Assembly (NCBI RefSeq): GCF_007954425.1
Contig: NZ_CP042345.1
Coordinates: 62,001-126,000 of the forward strand
Direction of reading: 5' to 3'
DNA from: Novosphingobium ginsenosidimutans
GTDB lineage: Bacteria > Pseudomonadota > Alphaproteobacteria > Sphingomonadales > Sphingomonadaceae
DNA: 64,000 nucleotides
Part shown: positions 43,054 to 52,475 of the stretch, piece after piece
Position numbering within the stretch: position 1 is the stretch's first letter
Layout of the letters: every line of letters begins with the position of its first letter
Made by a program: the position numbers and the translations under genes
The notes under the pieces: generated by a model
Seen by the model: only the letters and a program-made list of their open reading frames with translations
What the model was told of the DNA's origin: nothing
Databases searched by the model: none

Positions 43054-46000
43054 TCAGAACTTGGTTTCGACTGCCAGGGTGAACGAGCGCCCGCGCGGAT
43101 CGGCGACGCGTGGTTCCCACGAGCTGCCGGCACCGGTGTTGCTGTCATAGGTGATGGCAAACGGCGGGTCGGTATCGAAGATGTTCTTGACCCCCAGCGT
43201 GATCATGAAGCGATCCTCGATCTTCTTGGAGATCGACAGATTGTAGAGCTGATAGGCCTTGACCTGCTGATTGTAATCCGGCCGCGTCGCGCTGAGGTTC
43301 GGACCGGTAAGCGAGTTGGGTAGGCCGAAGTTCTGGTAACCGTTGCGGAAGATCTGCGAGAAGGTCAGCGTGAAATCATCCTTCGCATAGCTGATCCAGG
43401 CGTTGTGCTTCCACTTGAGGCCCAGGTCGCCAGAGAGCGAGAAGACCCCGCGCAGGTTGGTATAGTTCAGGTTGGGAAGAAGCTTTTCCTTCTTCTCGAT
43501 CAGCAGGGTGCCGTCGAACCCGGCTGAAAGCGTGCCGGCCATGGCATCGAAGCTGGCGCGGCCAGCGAAATCGATCCCGCTGGTCCGGCGCGAGCCGAAG
43601 TTGCCGGTGCGCAGGTCAACCAGACTGATCACGCCGGCGGTGCGGGTGATCCGATCCGGGAAAGCGGCGATGTTGGCGAACAGTTGCGGAATGGTGATCG
43701 TGCCGATCACGTTATCGACCGCGATGTTCCAGTAATCGGCCGAAAGGCTGATCCGCGGCGTCGGGCGCAGCACCAGGCCAAAGCTGTACTGCTTCGACGT
43801 TTCCGGGCCGAGGTTGAGGTTGCCCCCGCTCAGCGAGTCCGGCGTGATCGCGGTGCAGCCCGGGGTCACGTTGACCACCCCGCCCGAGGGACAGGTGGTC
43901 GGATCGGTCAGCGAGTTGCCCGGGTTGGGCGATTGGGTGACGCCGTTGAAGATCTGGTTGAAGGTCGGCACACGGAAGCCGGTGCCATAGGAGGCGCGGG
44001 CCATGACCCAGTCGACTGGCTGGAACTTGGCAGTGAACTTCGGGTTCACCGTGCTGCCAAACCCGGTGTAATCGTCCACCCGGATCGCGCCGGTCAGCTC
44101 GAACATGTCAACCACCGGTACCAGCACTTCGGCATAGGCCGCCTTCACATCACGGTGCACCCCATTGAGCTGGTTCACGTTGTCAAACGCGACATTGAAG
44201 ATGTCGGGCGATTTCGACGGATCAGCCGCAGAAGAGCCGCTGAAGCTGTAGCCTTCGCGGCGGTAGTCGACACCGGCCGCCACCTGAACCATGCCGCCCG
44301 GCAATTCGAACAGCTCACCGCTGATCGAGGCATCGGCCTGCCACAGCGTGTACTTGCCGCCATAAAGCCGTGTGCCCTTGGCCGAGACAGCATCAAGCGC
44401 GGCAAGCGCGGCCGGGGTCTGGACCAGCGAGAACGGATTGATAATCCCGCTGTTGAACAGGCCAACGATGCCCGGCGCGCTCGCACCCGGCGCAGTGGGC
44501 GCGCGGGTGTCGACCTGGCCGGCCAGCGTGGCGCCCGTGCCGGAAGCTACCGCACTGGCGTTGGAGGCATGAACACCGCGGAAATGGTAGCCCTGCCCCA
44601 ACACGGAAGTGGCCTGGCTTTCAGCATAGGAGCCGCCGATGCGGTATTCCCAGCTACCCCCGATCGGGCCTTCAAGGCCGACAGCTGCCCGAAACGTCTT
44701 GGTATCGGTTTCATACTCGCGCGGCCCGCAGGTGGTGCAGCGCCAACGGAAGGTGATCGGCAGGCCATAGCGGCCAACATTATCCACCGTCCGATCACCG
44801 ACCGCCCCGATACCAGGCAGGAAGGCTGCGAGCTGATCATAGACCGCATTGTAGGTCGCCGCCGTCAGCGAATTGAGCGGGTAGGCGATCGGCATCGAGG
44901 TGTTGTTGGCGGTGTACTGGTTGCTGGAGAAGATTTTCTTCGAATGCGCCTTGGAGCCGGTCACTTCGGCATAAAGCTCGTGATCACCGAGCTTTGCAGT
45001 TGCCCGGCCATAATACGTGAGCGTGTCGATCGGCTGCTGCAGCGTTGCTGCGCGGCCTGTGTCCCAGGCGCAGGCGTAGGCTGCGCCCGGCGTGTTCCAC
45101 AGCACCTCGTCATAGGCCATGCCGCCGTCCATGGTGCCGCAGCCCGCGCCGCCCGGCAGGTCAAGGATGTTGACCCCGCCGTTCATCCGCACGCCATTGA
45201 CGGTCAGGTTGGTAAGCGTACCTGTCGCGTTGCCCAGCAGCGTGCCGCCCTGGGTGATCCCGACACCTGCCGCGGTGGGGTTGATCGGGAAGGCCGTTGC
45301 AATGGGGGTACCGCGGGTATCGATCGAAAGGCCGCGGTTGGGCTGGTTGCCGTTGACGAAATCGCGGTCTTTGCCGAACAAGGCACCGTTCCAGCTCTTG
45401 CTGACGGCGGCCATGACATTGAAGCCCTGCTGGTCAAGGTCGCCCCAGCCGGCCGTGCCCGAGACGCGATAGATCGGCGCATCGCCTTCTTCCGTCATGT
45501 CGACGAAGCCGTTGGCGATGATGCCCTTGAAATTCTTCTTGGTGATGAAGTTGATCACCCCGCCGATCGCATCGGTGCCATAGATAGCCGAGGCGCCGTC
45601 CTTCAGCACTTCGACCCGCTCAATCGCGGCCAGCGGCACCTGGTTCACGTCAACTGCCGAGCCCGAAAGGCCGTGGGCGGCAACACGCCGACCGTTGAGC
45701 AGGACGAGGGTTGAGGAAGCGCCCTGACCGCGCAGGTTCGCCGAAGAGAGCCCGTTGGTGCCGCGCGCCGCGCCGGTGACGACGTCCGAGTTCGAGGCGA
45801 GGTTGTCTGCGCCATTGCCGTTGGCAGCCAGGAACGAGATCAGCTGTTCCGGATTGCTGATGCCTTCGCGGCTGAGATCGTCCGTGGTGATGATCTGCAG
45901 TGGCAGCGCGCTCTTACCCGGGTCCTGCTTGATACGCGATCCGGTCACCACGATCGCGCCGCTTTCACTGGCGCTGCCTTGTGCGGTGTTGGTGATGTCG

Positions 46001-46089
46001 GGCGCATCCTGCGCCAGCGCCGGGGTTGCGAGCGCGCCAAGCGCCACGCCGCTCGACAGGACGATGCGAGTGAGATTCCGTGCAATCAT
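43054..46089 (-). CDS. TonB-dependent outer membrane receptor
   Basis: Outer-membrane active importer, 1011 residues. It has a signal peptide (ALGALATPALAQDAPD), a TonB-box-like AIVVTGSRI, and a plug domain with SANLRGQGASSTLVLLNGRR and RVEVLKDGASAIYGTDAIGGVINFIT. A large beta barrel follows, ending GRSFTLAVETKF with terminal Phe. The oar/large sphingomonad receptor type commonly imports complex carbohydrates, peptides or siderophores; no substrate enzyme is adjacent to decide. Start ATG 46089 follows AGGGGG on the minus strand. Confidence 0.93.
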   Translation of the reverse strand: MIARNLTRIVLSSGVALGALATPALAQDAPDITNTAQGSASESGAIVVTGSRIKQDPGKSALPLQIITTDDLSREGISNPEQLISFLAANGNGADNLASNSDVVTGAARGTNGLSSANLRGQGASSTLVLLNGRRVAAHGLSGSAVDVNQVPLAAIERVEVLKDGASAIYGTDAIGGVINFITKKNFKGIIANGFVDMTEEGDAPIYRVSGTAGWGDLDQQGFNVMAAVSKSWNGALFGKDRDFVNGNQPNRGLSIDTRGTPIATAFPINPTAAGVGITQGGTLLGNATGTLTNLTVNGVRMNGGVNILDLPGGAGCGTMDGGMAYDEVLWNTPGAAYACAWDTGRAATLQQPIDTLTYYGRATAKLGDHELYAEVTGSKAHSKKIFSSNQYTANNTSMPIAYPLNSLTAATYNAVYDQLAAFLPGIGAVGDRTVDNVGRYGLPITFRWRCTTCGPREYETDTKTFRAAVGLEGPIGGSWEYRIGGSYAESQATSVLGQGYHFRGVHASNASAVASGTGATLAGQVDTRAPTAPGASAPGIVGLFNSGIINPFSLVQTPAALAALDAVSAKGTRLYGGKYTLWQADASISGELFELPGGMVQVAAGVDYRREGYSFSGSSAADPSKSPDIFNVAFDNVNQLNGVHRDVKAAYAEVLVPVVDMFELTGAIRVDDYTGFGSTVNPKFTAKFQPVDWVMARASYGTGFRVPTFNQIFNGVTQSPNPGNSLTDPTTCPSGGVVNVTPGCTAITPDSLSGGNLNLGPETSKQYSFGLVLRPTPRISLSADYWNIAVDNVIGTITIPQLFANIAAFPDRITRTAGVISLVDLRTGNFGSRRTSGIDFAGRASFDAMAGTLSAGFDGTLLIEKKEKLLPNLNYTNLRGVFSLSGDLGLKWKHNAWISYAKDDFTLTFSQIFRNGYQNFGLPNSLTGPNLSATRPDYNQQVKAYQLYNLSISKKIEDRFMITLGVKNIFDTDPPFAITYDSNTGAGSSWEPRVADPRGRSFTLAVETKF

Positions 46090-46190
46090 GATAACCCCCT
46101 TGGCCGCTGCGCGTGGCAGAACTTGTCCAGACTAACGCAAGTTTTTCGTTGCGAAAGAGGACGCTTCTAACAACCGGTGGAAGTTCGCCG

Positions 46191-46212
46191 CATGTTGCCA
46201 AGCTGCAACATG
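46191..46212. promoter_or_regulatory. perfect inverted repeat upstream of TonB receptor
   Basis: CATGTTGC (46191-46198) and GCAACATG (46205-46212) are perfect 8-base arms with a 6-base spacer. The repeat lies 101 bases before the receptor start and 9 bases after the dacB stop on the minus strand. There is no T-run, so an operator for the receptor gene, or a weak hairpin ending dacB, are the two options. Confidence 0.4.
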
Positions 46213-46221
46213 AAACTGGGT

Positions 46222-47646
46222 TCAGTTTTGGGCTGCGATCTCCACCAGCACGCTGTCCATCGTCGTCAACGCACTGGCCCCATCGGGCACATCATTGGCG
46301 ATGATCGAAAAGGTCAGCTCGCGGCCGCTGGCGGCGATCATCCAGCCGGACAGGGCGTTGGTGGCATTGAGCGTGCCGGTCTTGGCAAAGATCCTGCCCG
46401 CCAGGGGCGTACCGGCAAAACGGCGGCGCAGCGTGCCATCGACCCCGCCGATCGGCAGCGATGCCCGGTATTCTGCTGCCCATGGTTGGGTCTTGGTCCA
46501 GCGCAACAGAGCAACGGCCGCCCGCGGGGAAATGCGGTTGTAGGTCGACATGCCGGATCCGTCCGAGAAATCGTATCCGGCGCGCGGCAAGCCGGCACTT
46601 GCAAAGACCGTGCGCGCTGCGGCGAGCCCCTGATCGAGACTGTCGGTCAGCGGCGCCTTGCCCGCTTCGGGTAGCGGTGCCGCGAAGGCGAGGCGTCGGA
46701 TCAACAGTTCCGAATGGAGGTTCTGGCTGACCTTGTTGATCAGCTGAACCTCGTCAGGCAGCAGCACAGCGGGCGCCTCGGCGGCAAATGTCAGCTTGTA
46801 AGGCTGCCCGATCGGCGCAGTACCCACCGGCCGGTGGATGGTCCGCACCTTGCCCCGCACCTTCACCCCGCGTTTGCCCAACTCTCGCGCGACCAACCAG
46901 CCGGCATAGTGCGCCGGATCGTCCAGCCCCATCAGTTCTCGCCACGGCTGGGCACCGGCCTTGATCGTCCCGTAGAGCCGCAGCACACGGCCACCAACCG
47001 CACGGTCGATGCCAAGCCGCGTCTCACCCTCGCTCACTGTCACGGCCTGGTTTACCACGGTGTAATAGGGCGAGACCGTGACGACCGGCGCTTGCCCGGC
47101 ACGACCCGGCGTGACAACAATCGGCAGTTCGTTATGGTCGATCACCAGGGCTGAGGTGGCCGTGCCGGAATCGGTGCCGATGTTGTTCCAGCTCATGCCG
47201 GGGCTCCAGCGCTGGTCGGTCAGCGCTGAATCGTCGGCGATCACGTCACCGACGGTCCGGGCCTTTGCGGCGATGTGGTCAAGCAACGGGGCAAGGCAGC
47301 CCGATACGCAGTCCAGCGCCGTAGAGAGGCTGACCGTGCCCTGCCCCAGCACCGCCACATCGGGCACAGCGCCCTTGCCTGCCGACAATCCGATCACCGT
47401 GGCCTTGGCGGGCTGCCCCTGTAGCAGCGCCATCGCCGCAGCCGTGGTGAAGAGCTTGGTGTTGCTGGCGGGAATGAAGCGATCGTCCGCCCGGATCGAC
47501 AACACTTCGCCGCCCTTGTCGTCAACCACCAGCAGCCCGAACCGCGTGCCGGCTGGCGCGGTCGCAAGGATGGCGGCAGGGCTGGCGCTTTGGGCCAGGA
47601 CCGGCGCGGACAGGGCCAGAGCAGCGGCGAGGAAGACGATACGCAT
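46222..47646 (-). CDS. dacB: D-alanyl-D-alanine carboxypeptidase/endopeptidase (PBP4 type)
   Basis: Periplasmic S13-family penicillin-binding protein trimming or opening peptidoglycan cross-links. 474 residues with a signal peptide (MRIVFLAAALALSAPVLAQS). The catalytic triad motifs are S61-NTK64, SQN in VSQNLHSELL, and KTG in FAKTGTLNATNALSG. The large domain insertion between the first two motifs is present. ATG at 47644-47646 is chosen for its signal peptide. It shares the minus strand with the hydrolase upstream, 27 bases away. Confidence 0.93.
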   Translation of the reverse strand: MRIVFLAAALALSAPVLAQSASPAAILATAPAGTRFGLLVVDDKGGEVLSIRADDRFIPASNTKLFTTAAAMALLQGQPAKATVIGLSAGKGAVPDVAVLGQGTVSLSTALDCVSGCLAPLLDHIAAKARTVGDVIADDSALTDQRWSPGMSWNNIGTDSGTATSALVIDHNELPIVVTPGRAGQAPVVTVSPYYTVVNQAVTVSEGETRLGIDRAVGGRVLRLYGTIKAGAQPWRELMGLDDPAHYAGWLVARELGKRGVKVRGKVRTIHRPVGTAPIGQPYKLTFAAEAPAVLLPDEVQLINKVSQNLHSELLIRRLAFAAPLPEAGKAPLTDSLDQGLAAARTVFASAGLPRAGYDFSDGSGMSTYNRISPRAAVALLRWTKTQPWAAEYRASLPIGGVDGTLRRRFAGTPLAGRIFAKTGTLNATNALSGWMIAASGRELTFSIIANDVPDGASALTTMDSVLVEIAAQN

Positions 47647-47673
47647 GGCGGGCAAGCTGCCGCCACGATCCAC

Positions 47674-48570
47674 TTAGCGCAAGTCCACCAGCTCAACCGG
47701 CGGCAGATTGTCTGCACCCGGCTGTTCTGCCCAGTGGCGGGCGTTGAGCACACCGCCATCGGCGCGCAGCGCGGCGACCCGGGCCAGATCCACTTCAGCG
47801 AACAGCCACTGCGGCTGGTCCAGTTCACCCAGGGCCACCACGCCGCTGTCTGGAAAGCCGCGGTCCGGCGGACCATAGACCGCTGCCGCGCCGCGGTTGC
47901 TGTCGACTGCGGGAGACCATTCGGCCTGCCCCACGGTCGGGCTGTGAATGGCATAGCACTGCCCTTCCAGCGCCCTGGCATGGGCTCCCAGCCGGACGCG
48001 CCAATAGCCATGGAGCGCCTCGGTGCAGCTCGGCACCAGCAGCAGTTCCATCCCAGCTTCGACCTGCGCGCGGGCGAGCAGCGGAAACTCGCTGTCATAG
48101 CAGATGTTGATCCCGATCCGGCCCAAAGCAGTGTCAAACAGCCGCAGTGGACCGCCCGCGCTAACGCCCCATTCCTCGCGCTCAAAGCGGGTCATGATCA
48201 GCTTGTCCTGCACGCCAGCCCTGCCGTTTGGTGCGAACAGGCGGGCGCGGTTGACGGAGCGCCCCTGCTCCACTTCGCACGGCGCGGAGGCAGCCAGGAT
48301 ATGGAGGCCATGCTGCGCTGCCAACCGCGCGTGCAGTGCATCGACCTGCGGCAGCAATGCCGAAACCGAGGCTAACGAGCCGGCCAGATCCCCCATTGTT
48401 GCCGGATCGAGCGAGGCCAGTTCCATCGCGCCATATTCGGGAAAGACCGCGAGCTTCGCCCCGCCCTTGGCCGCCGCCTCAACCCAACGCGTCAGCTTGG
48501 CCTCAAAAGCAGCCCAATCCGCCAGTTCCTCAATCGGGTATTGCGCGGCGGCGATGGTGAAAGCGGTCAT
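47674..48570 (-). CDS. carbon-nitrogen hydrolase (nitrilase superfamily)
   Basis: Cytoplasmic amidase-type enzyme. 298 residues. The catalytic triad is E45 (AVFPEYGAME), K123 (QDKLIMTRFE) and C157 (NICYDSEFPLL). Substrate is unknown; the branch with AMELASL and FEREEWG recalls an actinobacterial and proteobacterial group often paired with an acetyltransferase. Here indeed its ATG overlaps the stop of a GNAT gene (ATGA, 48567-48570), and both are in the same transcript. Confidence 0.88.
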   Translation of the reverse strand: MTAFTIAAAQYPIEELADWAAFEAKLTRWVEAAAKGGAKLAVFPEYGAMELASLDPATMGDLAGSLASVSALLPQVDALHARLAAQHGLHILAASAPCEVEQGRSVNRARLFAPNGRAGVQDKLIMTRFEREEWGVSAGGPLRLFDTALGRIGINICYDSEFPLLARAQVEAGMELLLVPSCTEALHGYWRVRLGAHARALEGQCYAIHSPTVGQAEWSPAVDSNRGAAAVYGPPDRGFPDSGVVALGELDQPQWLFAEVDLARVAALRADGGVLNARHWAEQPGADNLPPVELVDLR

Positions 48571-49154
48571 AGCGCGCGCATCCAGTATTGCATCGGCTTG
48601 GCACTTTCGACTGTCTCGTCGTGGTCCTGCCAATCGAAGCTGCCAATCAGCCCTGGCACTGGGGCATAACCGCGTTTCGTCCAGAAGGCATCAAGCGGGA
48701 TATAATCAGCCGGGCGTGCCGGATGATCCAGCGGCCGCACCACGGCGCAGAAGCTGGCGTGGCTCGCACCCCAGGTGCTCGCCGCCGCCTCGCGATGGTC
48801 AAAAAAGGCATGGCCGATGCCCTGCCCGCGATAGTCCGGCAGCAGCACAGACTCGCCAAAGTAGAACACGCGCGCCGGGTCGATCCCCGCCGCCACAAAC
48901 GGGGCGCTTATATAGTCATCCTGCGCGATCAGCGGTGATGCTGTAGCCGCTCCGACAATCCGTTCGCCATCATAGGCGGCAACCAGCACCGCGTCCGCCG
49001 CAGCCGTAAACTCGGCCAGGTATTCGCGCTCGTAATCCTCGCTGCCGGCGTAAAGATAGGGCCAGGCGGCAAAGACCGCGATCCGCAGTCGCGCCAGATC
49101 AGGCAGGGCCGCTTGCAGCGCTGCCCCGGTCAGCGGGCGGATCGCAATGCTCAC
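48567..49154 (-). CDS. GNAT family N-acetyltransferase
   Basis: A 195-residue acyl-CoA-dependent acetyltransferase. The CoA-binding segment is SVLLPDYRGQGIGHAFFDHRE (Q/RxxGxG/A type, RGQGIG). The N-terminal half has LRIAVFAAWPYLYAG and the end is aromatic-rich (GSFDWQDHDE). Substrate is unknown. The GTG start overlaps the NTF2-like gene stop (GTGA, 49151-49154), and the gene's own stop overlaps the carbon-nitrogen hydrolase start, suggesting joint function or at least joint expression. Confidence 0.87.
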   Translation of the reverse strand: MSIAIRPLTGAALQAALPDLARLRIAVFAAWPYLYAGSEDYEREYLAEFTAAADAVLVAAYDGERIVGAATASPLIAQDDYISAPFVAAGIDPARVFYFGESVLLPDYRGQGIGHAFFDHREAAASTWGASHASFCAVVRPLDHPARPADYIPLDAFWTKRGYAPVPGLIGSFDWQDHDETVESAKPMQYWMRAL

Positions 49155-49561
49155 CCGATCACCTGTGCTTCCCAGTCAGCGAGGTTGTAGTAGACGGTGA
49201 CCCGGGAAATCAGGCCATTTTCGATGGCGAAGAAGGCTCCGGCAGGCAGGACATAGCGTTGGCCCTTCGCCTCAGGCAGACCCTCGTCAGTAGCGAGGTA
49301 TTCCCCGTGCACCACGAACTCGGCGCTGCCGCGCGAGCCATCCGCGCTCGCCATCAACACCAGGTTCCTGAGCTGCTCGGCATAGCAGCGCTCCATATGT
49401 GCCAGGAAAGTGCGGAAGGCATCCTTGCCCACCTGCCGCGCACCCTGGTTGATATCGTGGGCAACGTCGTCGCTAAGGCAGGCGAGCATGCCCTCCCAGT
49501 CGCCCGAGTTGAAGGCAGTGTAATAGCGGTTCAACAGGGCAAGCGTGGCAGTCTGGCTCAT
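49151..49561 (-). CDS. SnoaL/NTF2-like protein (ketosteroid isomerase-related)
   Basis: A 136-residue alpha+beta cone-fold protein. It opens ALLNRYYTAFNSGDWEGMLACLSDDVAHDINQG, typical of the SnoaL-like NTF2 superfamily, then AEFVVHGEYLATD and PAGAFFAIENGLISRVTVYYNL. Members are isomerases, hydrolases or simple binding proteins, so the activity is not predicted. ATG 49561 has AGGAG about ten bases upstream on the minus strand. First gene of the three-gene overlapping group. Confidence 0.87.
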   Translation of the reverse strand: MSQTATLALLNRYYTAFNSGDWEGMLACLSDDVAHDINQGARQVGKDAFRTFLAHMERCYAEQLRNLVLMASADGSRGSAEFVVHGEYLATDEGLPEAKGQRYVLPAGAFFAIENGLISRVTVYYNLADWEAQVIG

Positions 49562-49697
49562 CGGCAGAGGGCTCCTTTTGCTGCGCGCCTAACCGATCGC
49601 GCTGCGCTTGTCAGCGGTTCGTCGATTTCGCGGTTGAACGCGCACGCGCGCCGGGCCAACCTGCCGCCATCACACGTAACAGGGATGCCTTCCACTC

Positions 49698-51626
49698 ATG
49701 CGCAAAATCCTGCTTGGCCTTTCGGCCTTTGCCCTCCCCCTCGTTCCCGCCTTCGCCCAGAACGCTGCGCCGGTCGCCCCCAAGCCTGCCGCGATCGAGG
49801 CCGATGGCGTGCCCGCAGTGCCCATGGCGCTGGTCGAAGCCACGCGGCCCTATATGGAATTTCGCACCGCCAGTTTCGTTGACTGGGACCCGAAGACCAA
49901 GGCCATGCTGATTTCGACCCGCTTCGGCAATGTCGCCCAGCTTCACACCGTCGCCGCGCCCGGCATGGCCCGCCGGCAGATCAGCTTCGAAGCCGAACCA
50001 CTGGGCGGGGTCTATATGCCCAATGACGGCACCTTGGTGGTACGCAAGGATGTGGGCGGAAACGAGTTCTGGCAGCTTTATACCTTGAAAGACGGCCGGC
50101 TGAACCTGCTCACCGATGGCAAGAGCCGCAACGAGATCAACGCCGTCTCGGCTGACGGCAAGCTGCTCGGCTATTCATCCACCCGCCGCAACGGCGCGGA
50201 TTCGGACCTCTATGTGATCGACCCGCGCGATCCCGCCAGCAACAAGCTGGTCCTGCAGGTCAAGGGCGGCGGCTGGGGCATTGCCGATTTTGCCCCTGGT
50301 AACGCGACTGCCGTGGTCGGCAATTACCAGTCGGTCCAGAAGAGCGACCTCTATCTGCTCGATCTTGCCACCAGCAAGCTGACCCCGATCGGCGATCACA
50401 AGAAGGCGATTTCCTATGGCGGGGCGAAGTATGCCCCCGATGGCGCACTGTGGGTGACGAGCGATGAAGGATCGGACTTCCAGCGGCTCGGCACGCTTGA
50501 TCCCAAGACTGGCAAGTTCACCCCGCGCAGCCCGGAAACGAAGTGGGATGTCGAAGGTTTCGATATTGCGCCGGACGGCAGCTTCATCGCCTACACCGTC
50601 AACGAAGCCGGAATCTCGAAGCTCCGCCTGCTCGATCCCAAGACCGGCCAGTCGCGCGAAGTCACCGGGCTACCGGTTGGCGGGATCGGCGGCCTTGATA
50701 TTGCGCCGTGGGGCGAGATCGGTCTGACCGTCTCTTCCGCCAAGGTGCCGACCGATGCCTTCTCGGTCGATCCCAAGACGCTTACCGTGAAGCGTTGGAC
50801 CGAAAGCGAGACCGGCGGGCTTGATCCGGCCCGCAATGTCGAGCCCGAACTGGTCGAAGTGAAAAGCTTTGATGGCGAGATGGTTTCGGGCTTCCTCTAT
50901 CGCCCCGATCCGGCCAAGTTCCCGGGCAAGCGGCCGCTGATCGTCAACATTCACGGCGGGCCGGAAGGCCAGTCCACTCCGGGCTTCCGCGGGCGGACCA
51001 ACTACCTGCTCAACGAACAGGGCATCGCCGTATTCTATCCCAACGTTCGCGGATCGACCGGTTATGGCAAGCGCTTCGTCAGCCTCGATAACGGGCCGTT
51101 CCTGCGCGAAAACTCGGTCAAGGATATCGGCGCTTTCCTTGACCGGCTCCAGGCCGATCCGGCCATCGACGCGGGCCGGATGGCGGTCCAGGGCGGGTCC
51201 TATGGCGGCTATATGTGCTATGCCAGCGCGATCCGCTATGGCGACCGCTTCAAGGCGGCCGACTGCATCGTCGCGATCAGCAACTTCGTGACGTTCCTGG
51301 AAAACACCCAGTCCTATCGCCGCGACCTGCGCCGGGTGGAATATGGTGACGAGCGCGATCCCAATCAGCGGGCCAAGCTGCTGGAGATCTCTCCGCTGAC
51401 CAGTGTCGACAAGCTGTCGATCCCGCTGCTGGTGGTAACCGGCGGCAACGACCCGCGCGTGCCCAAGAGCGAGGCCGACCAAATGGTCGCTGCGGTCCGG
51501 GCCAAAGGCCGCACCGCCTGGCACCTGGTTGGCCTCAACGAAGGCCACGGGTTTGGGAAGAAGGAAAACCAGGACTACCAGTTCTGGACCGAACTGCAGT
51601 TCTGGCAGCAGCACCTGCTGAATTAG
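49698..51626 (+). CDS. S9 family prolyl oligopeptidase-like peptidase, exported
   Basis: Periplasmic serine peptidase of the prolyl oligopeptidase/dipeptidyl peptidase family. 642 residues with a signal peptide (LLGLSAFALPLVPAFAQN), then a beta-propeller region with repeated sheets (DLYVIDPRD, DLYLLDLATSKLTPIGD), then the alpha/beta-hydrolase domain. The triad is Ser501 in QGGSYGGYMC, Asp585 in TGGNDPRVP and His617 in NEGHGFGKK. Likely feeds peptides to the cell. A REP-like element lies just after the stop. Confidence 0.93.
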   Translation: MRKILLGLSAFALPLVPAFAQNAAPVAPKPAAIEADGVPAVPMALVEATRPYMEFRTASFVDWDPKTKAMLISTRFGNVAQLHTVAAPGMARRQISFEAEPLGGVYMPNDGTLVVRKDVGGNEFWQLYTLKDGRLNLLTDGKSRNEINAVSADGKLLGYSSTRRNGADSDLYVIDPRDPASNKLVLQVKGGGWGIADFAPGNATAVVGNYQSVQKSDLYLLDLATSKLTPIGDHKKAISYGGAKYAPDGALWVTSDEGSDFQRLGTLDPKTGKFTPRSPETKWDVEGFDIAPDGSFIAYTVNEAGISKLRLLDPKTGQSREVTGLPVGGIGGLDIAPWGEIGLTVSSAKVPTDAFSVDPKTLTVKRWTESETGGLDPARNVEPELVEVKSFDGEMVSGFLYRPDPAKFPGKRPLIVNIHGGPEGQSTPGFRGRTNYLLNEQGIAVFYPNVRGSTGYGKRFVSLDNGPFLRENSVKDIGAFLDRLQADPAIDAGRMAVQGGSYGGYMCYASAIRYGDRFKAADCIVAISNFVTFLENTQSYRRDLRRVEYGDERDPNQRAKLLEISPLTSVDKLSIPLLVVTGGNDPRVPKSEADQMVAAVRAKGRTAWHLVGLNEGHGFGKKENQDYQFWTELQFWQQHLLN

Positions 51627-51645
51627 GTCGAGATATCCTCAGCCC

Positions 51646-51724
51646 GTCACCCCGGACTTGATCCGGGGTCCCGCTTCTTGTTCCAAAGCAACAAGCGGGA
51701 CCCCGGCTCGGAGGCCGGGGTGAC
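51646..51724. repeat. complete REP-like extragenic palindrome
   Basis: A 79-base imperfect inverted repeat running from GTCACCCCGG to CCGGGGTGAC. The left arm (51646-51682) and right arm (51690-51724) pair over most of their length, and each arm is itself a small hairpin (ACCCCGGA/TCCGGGGT on the left). Its first 26 bases are identical to 13115-13140. It lies in the 156-base gap between the convergent S9 peptidase and wrbA genes, where it could act as a bidirectional terminator. Confidence 0.85.
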
Positions 51725-51782
51725 GAAGTGTGATAGGGAAAAGGTTGGCGGGGCGGATCGTTTGGATCCGCCCCGCTTCGTT

Positions 51783-52382
51783 TCAGCCAAACAGCTTGTT
51801 CGCCGTTTCCGCGACGCGCTTGCCAAGGTAGCGCGCGCCTTCGAGTTCGGTTTCGCTCGGCTGGCGGCTGCCGTCACCGCCGGCGATGGTGGTGGCACCA
51901 TAAGGTGCACCACCCACCACTTCATCATTCCGCATTTGCCCCTGGAAGCCATAGTCGAGGCCCACGACGGTCATGCCAAAGTGCAGCAGGTTGGTGATGA
52001 TCGAGAACAGCGTCGTTTCCTGCCCGCCGTGCTGGGTAGCGGTTGAAGTGAAAGCGGCTCCAACCTTGCCGTTCAGCGCGCCTCGGGCCCAGAGGCCGCC
52101 GGCCTGATCAAGGAAGGCGGCCATCTGGCTGGAAATCCGGCCAAAGCGGGTGCCGGTGCCAACGATGATCGCGTCGTAGAGCTCGAGCTCTGCAACAGCC
52201 GCGACCGGGGCCGCCTGGTCAAGCTTGAAGTGCGCGCCCTTGGCGATCTCTTCGGGTACTGTTTCGGGGACGCGCTTTACATCGACCGCGGCTCCGGCGC
52301 CGCGGGCACCTTCGGCAATCGCGTTCGCCATGGTCTCAAGGTGGCCGTAGCTGGAATAGTAGAGGACAAGGACCTTGCTCAT
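51783..52382 (-). CDS. wrbA: NAD(P)H:quinone oxidoreductase WrbA
   Basis: FMN-dependent tetrameric flavodoxin-like enzyme that reduces quinones by two electrons, protecting from redox stress. 199 residues. Seen: [20 protein letters not shown] (phosphate-binding loop), [33 protein letters not shown] and [16 protein letters not shown], all diagnostic of WrbA. ATG at 52380-52382. Divergent from a LysR gene across 105 bases, so likely under its control. Confidence 0.95.
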   Translation of the reverse strand: MSKVLVLYYSSYGHLETMANAIAEGARGAGAAVDVKRVPETVPEEIAKGAHFKLDQAAPVAAVAELELYDAIIVGTGTRFGRISSQMAAFLDQAGGLWARGALNGKVGAAFTSTATQHGGQETTLFSIITNLLHFGMTVVGLDYGFQGQMRNDEVVGGAPYGATTIAGGDGSRQPSETELEGARYLGKRVAETANKLFG

Positions 52383-52451
52383 CGGATGCTCCTGTGTGGG
52401 CGGAATGGGATAACTGCTAACTGGGGCTTTTGCGCTTTTCCGGAAAGTCGG

Positions 52452-52475
52452 ATAATCTAGCACAAACTATTCTAT
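52452..52475. promoter_or_regulatory. possible LysR operator between wrbA and its regulator
   Basis: ATAATCTAG (52452-52460) and CTATTCTAT (52467-52475) form an imperfect inverted repeat (6 of 9 positions) with a 6-base spacer. This AT-rich site lies 12 bases before the regulator start and 70 before wrbA, where a LysR-type T-N11-A site is expected. Only position and symmetry support it. Confidence 0.35.

Noticed and set aside
43684..45714. Long plus-strand open frame opposite the first TonB receptor
   Set aside because: Antisense shadow; the receptor has an intact signal peptide, plug and barrel on the minus strand.
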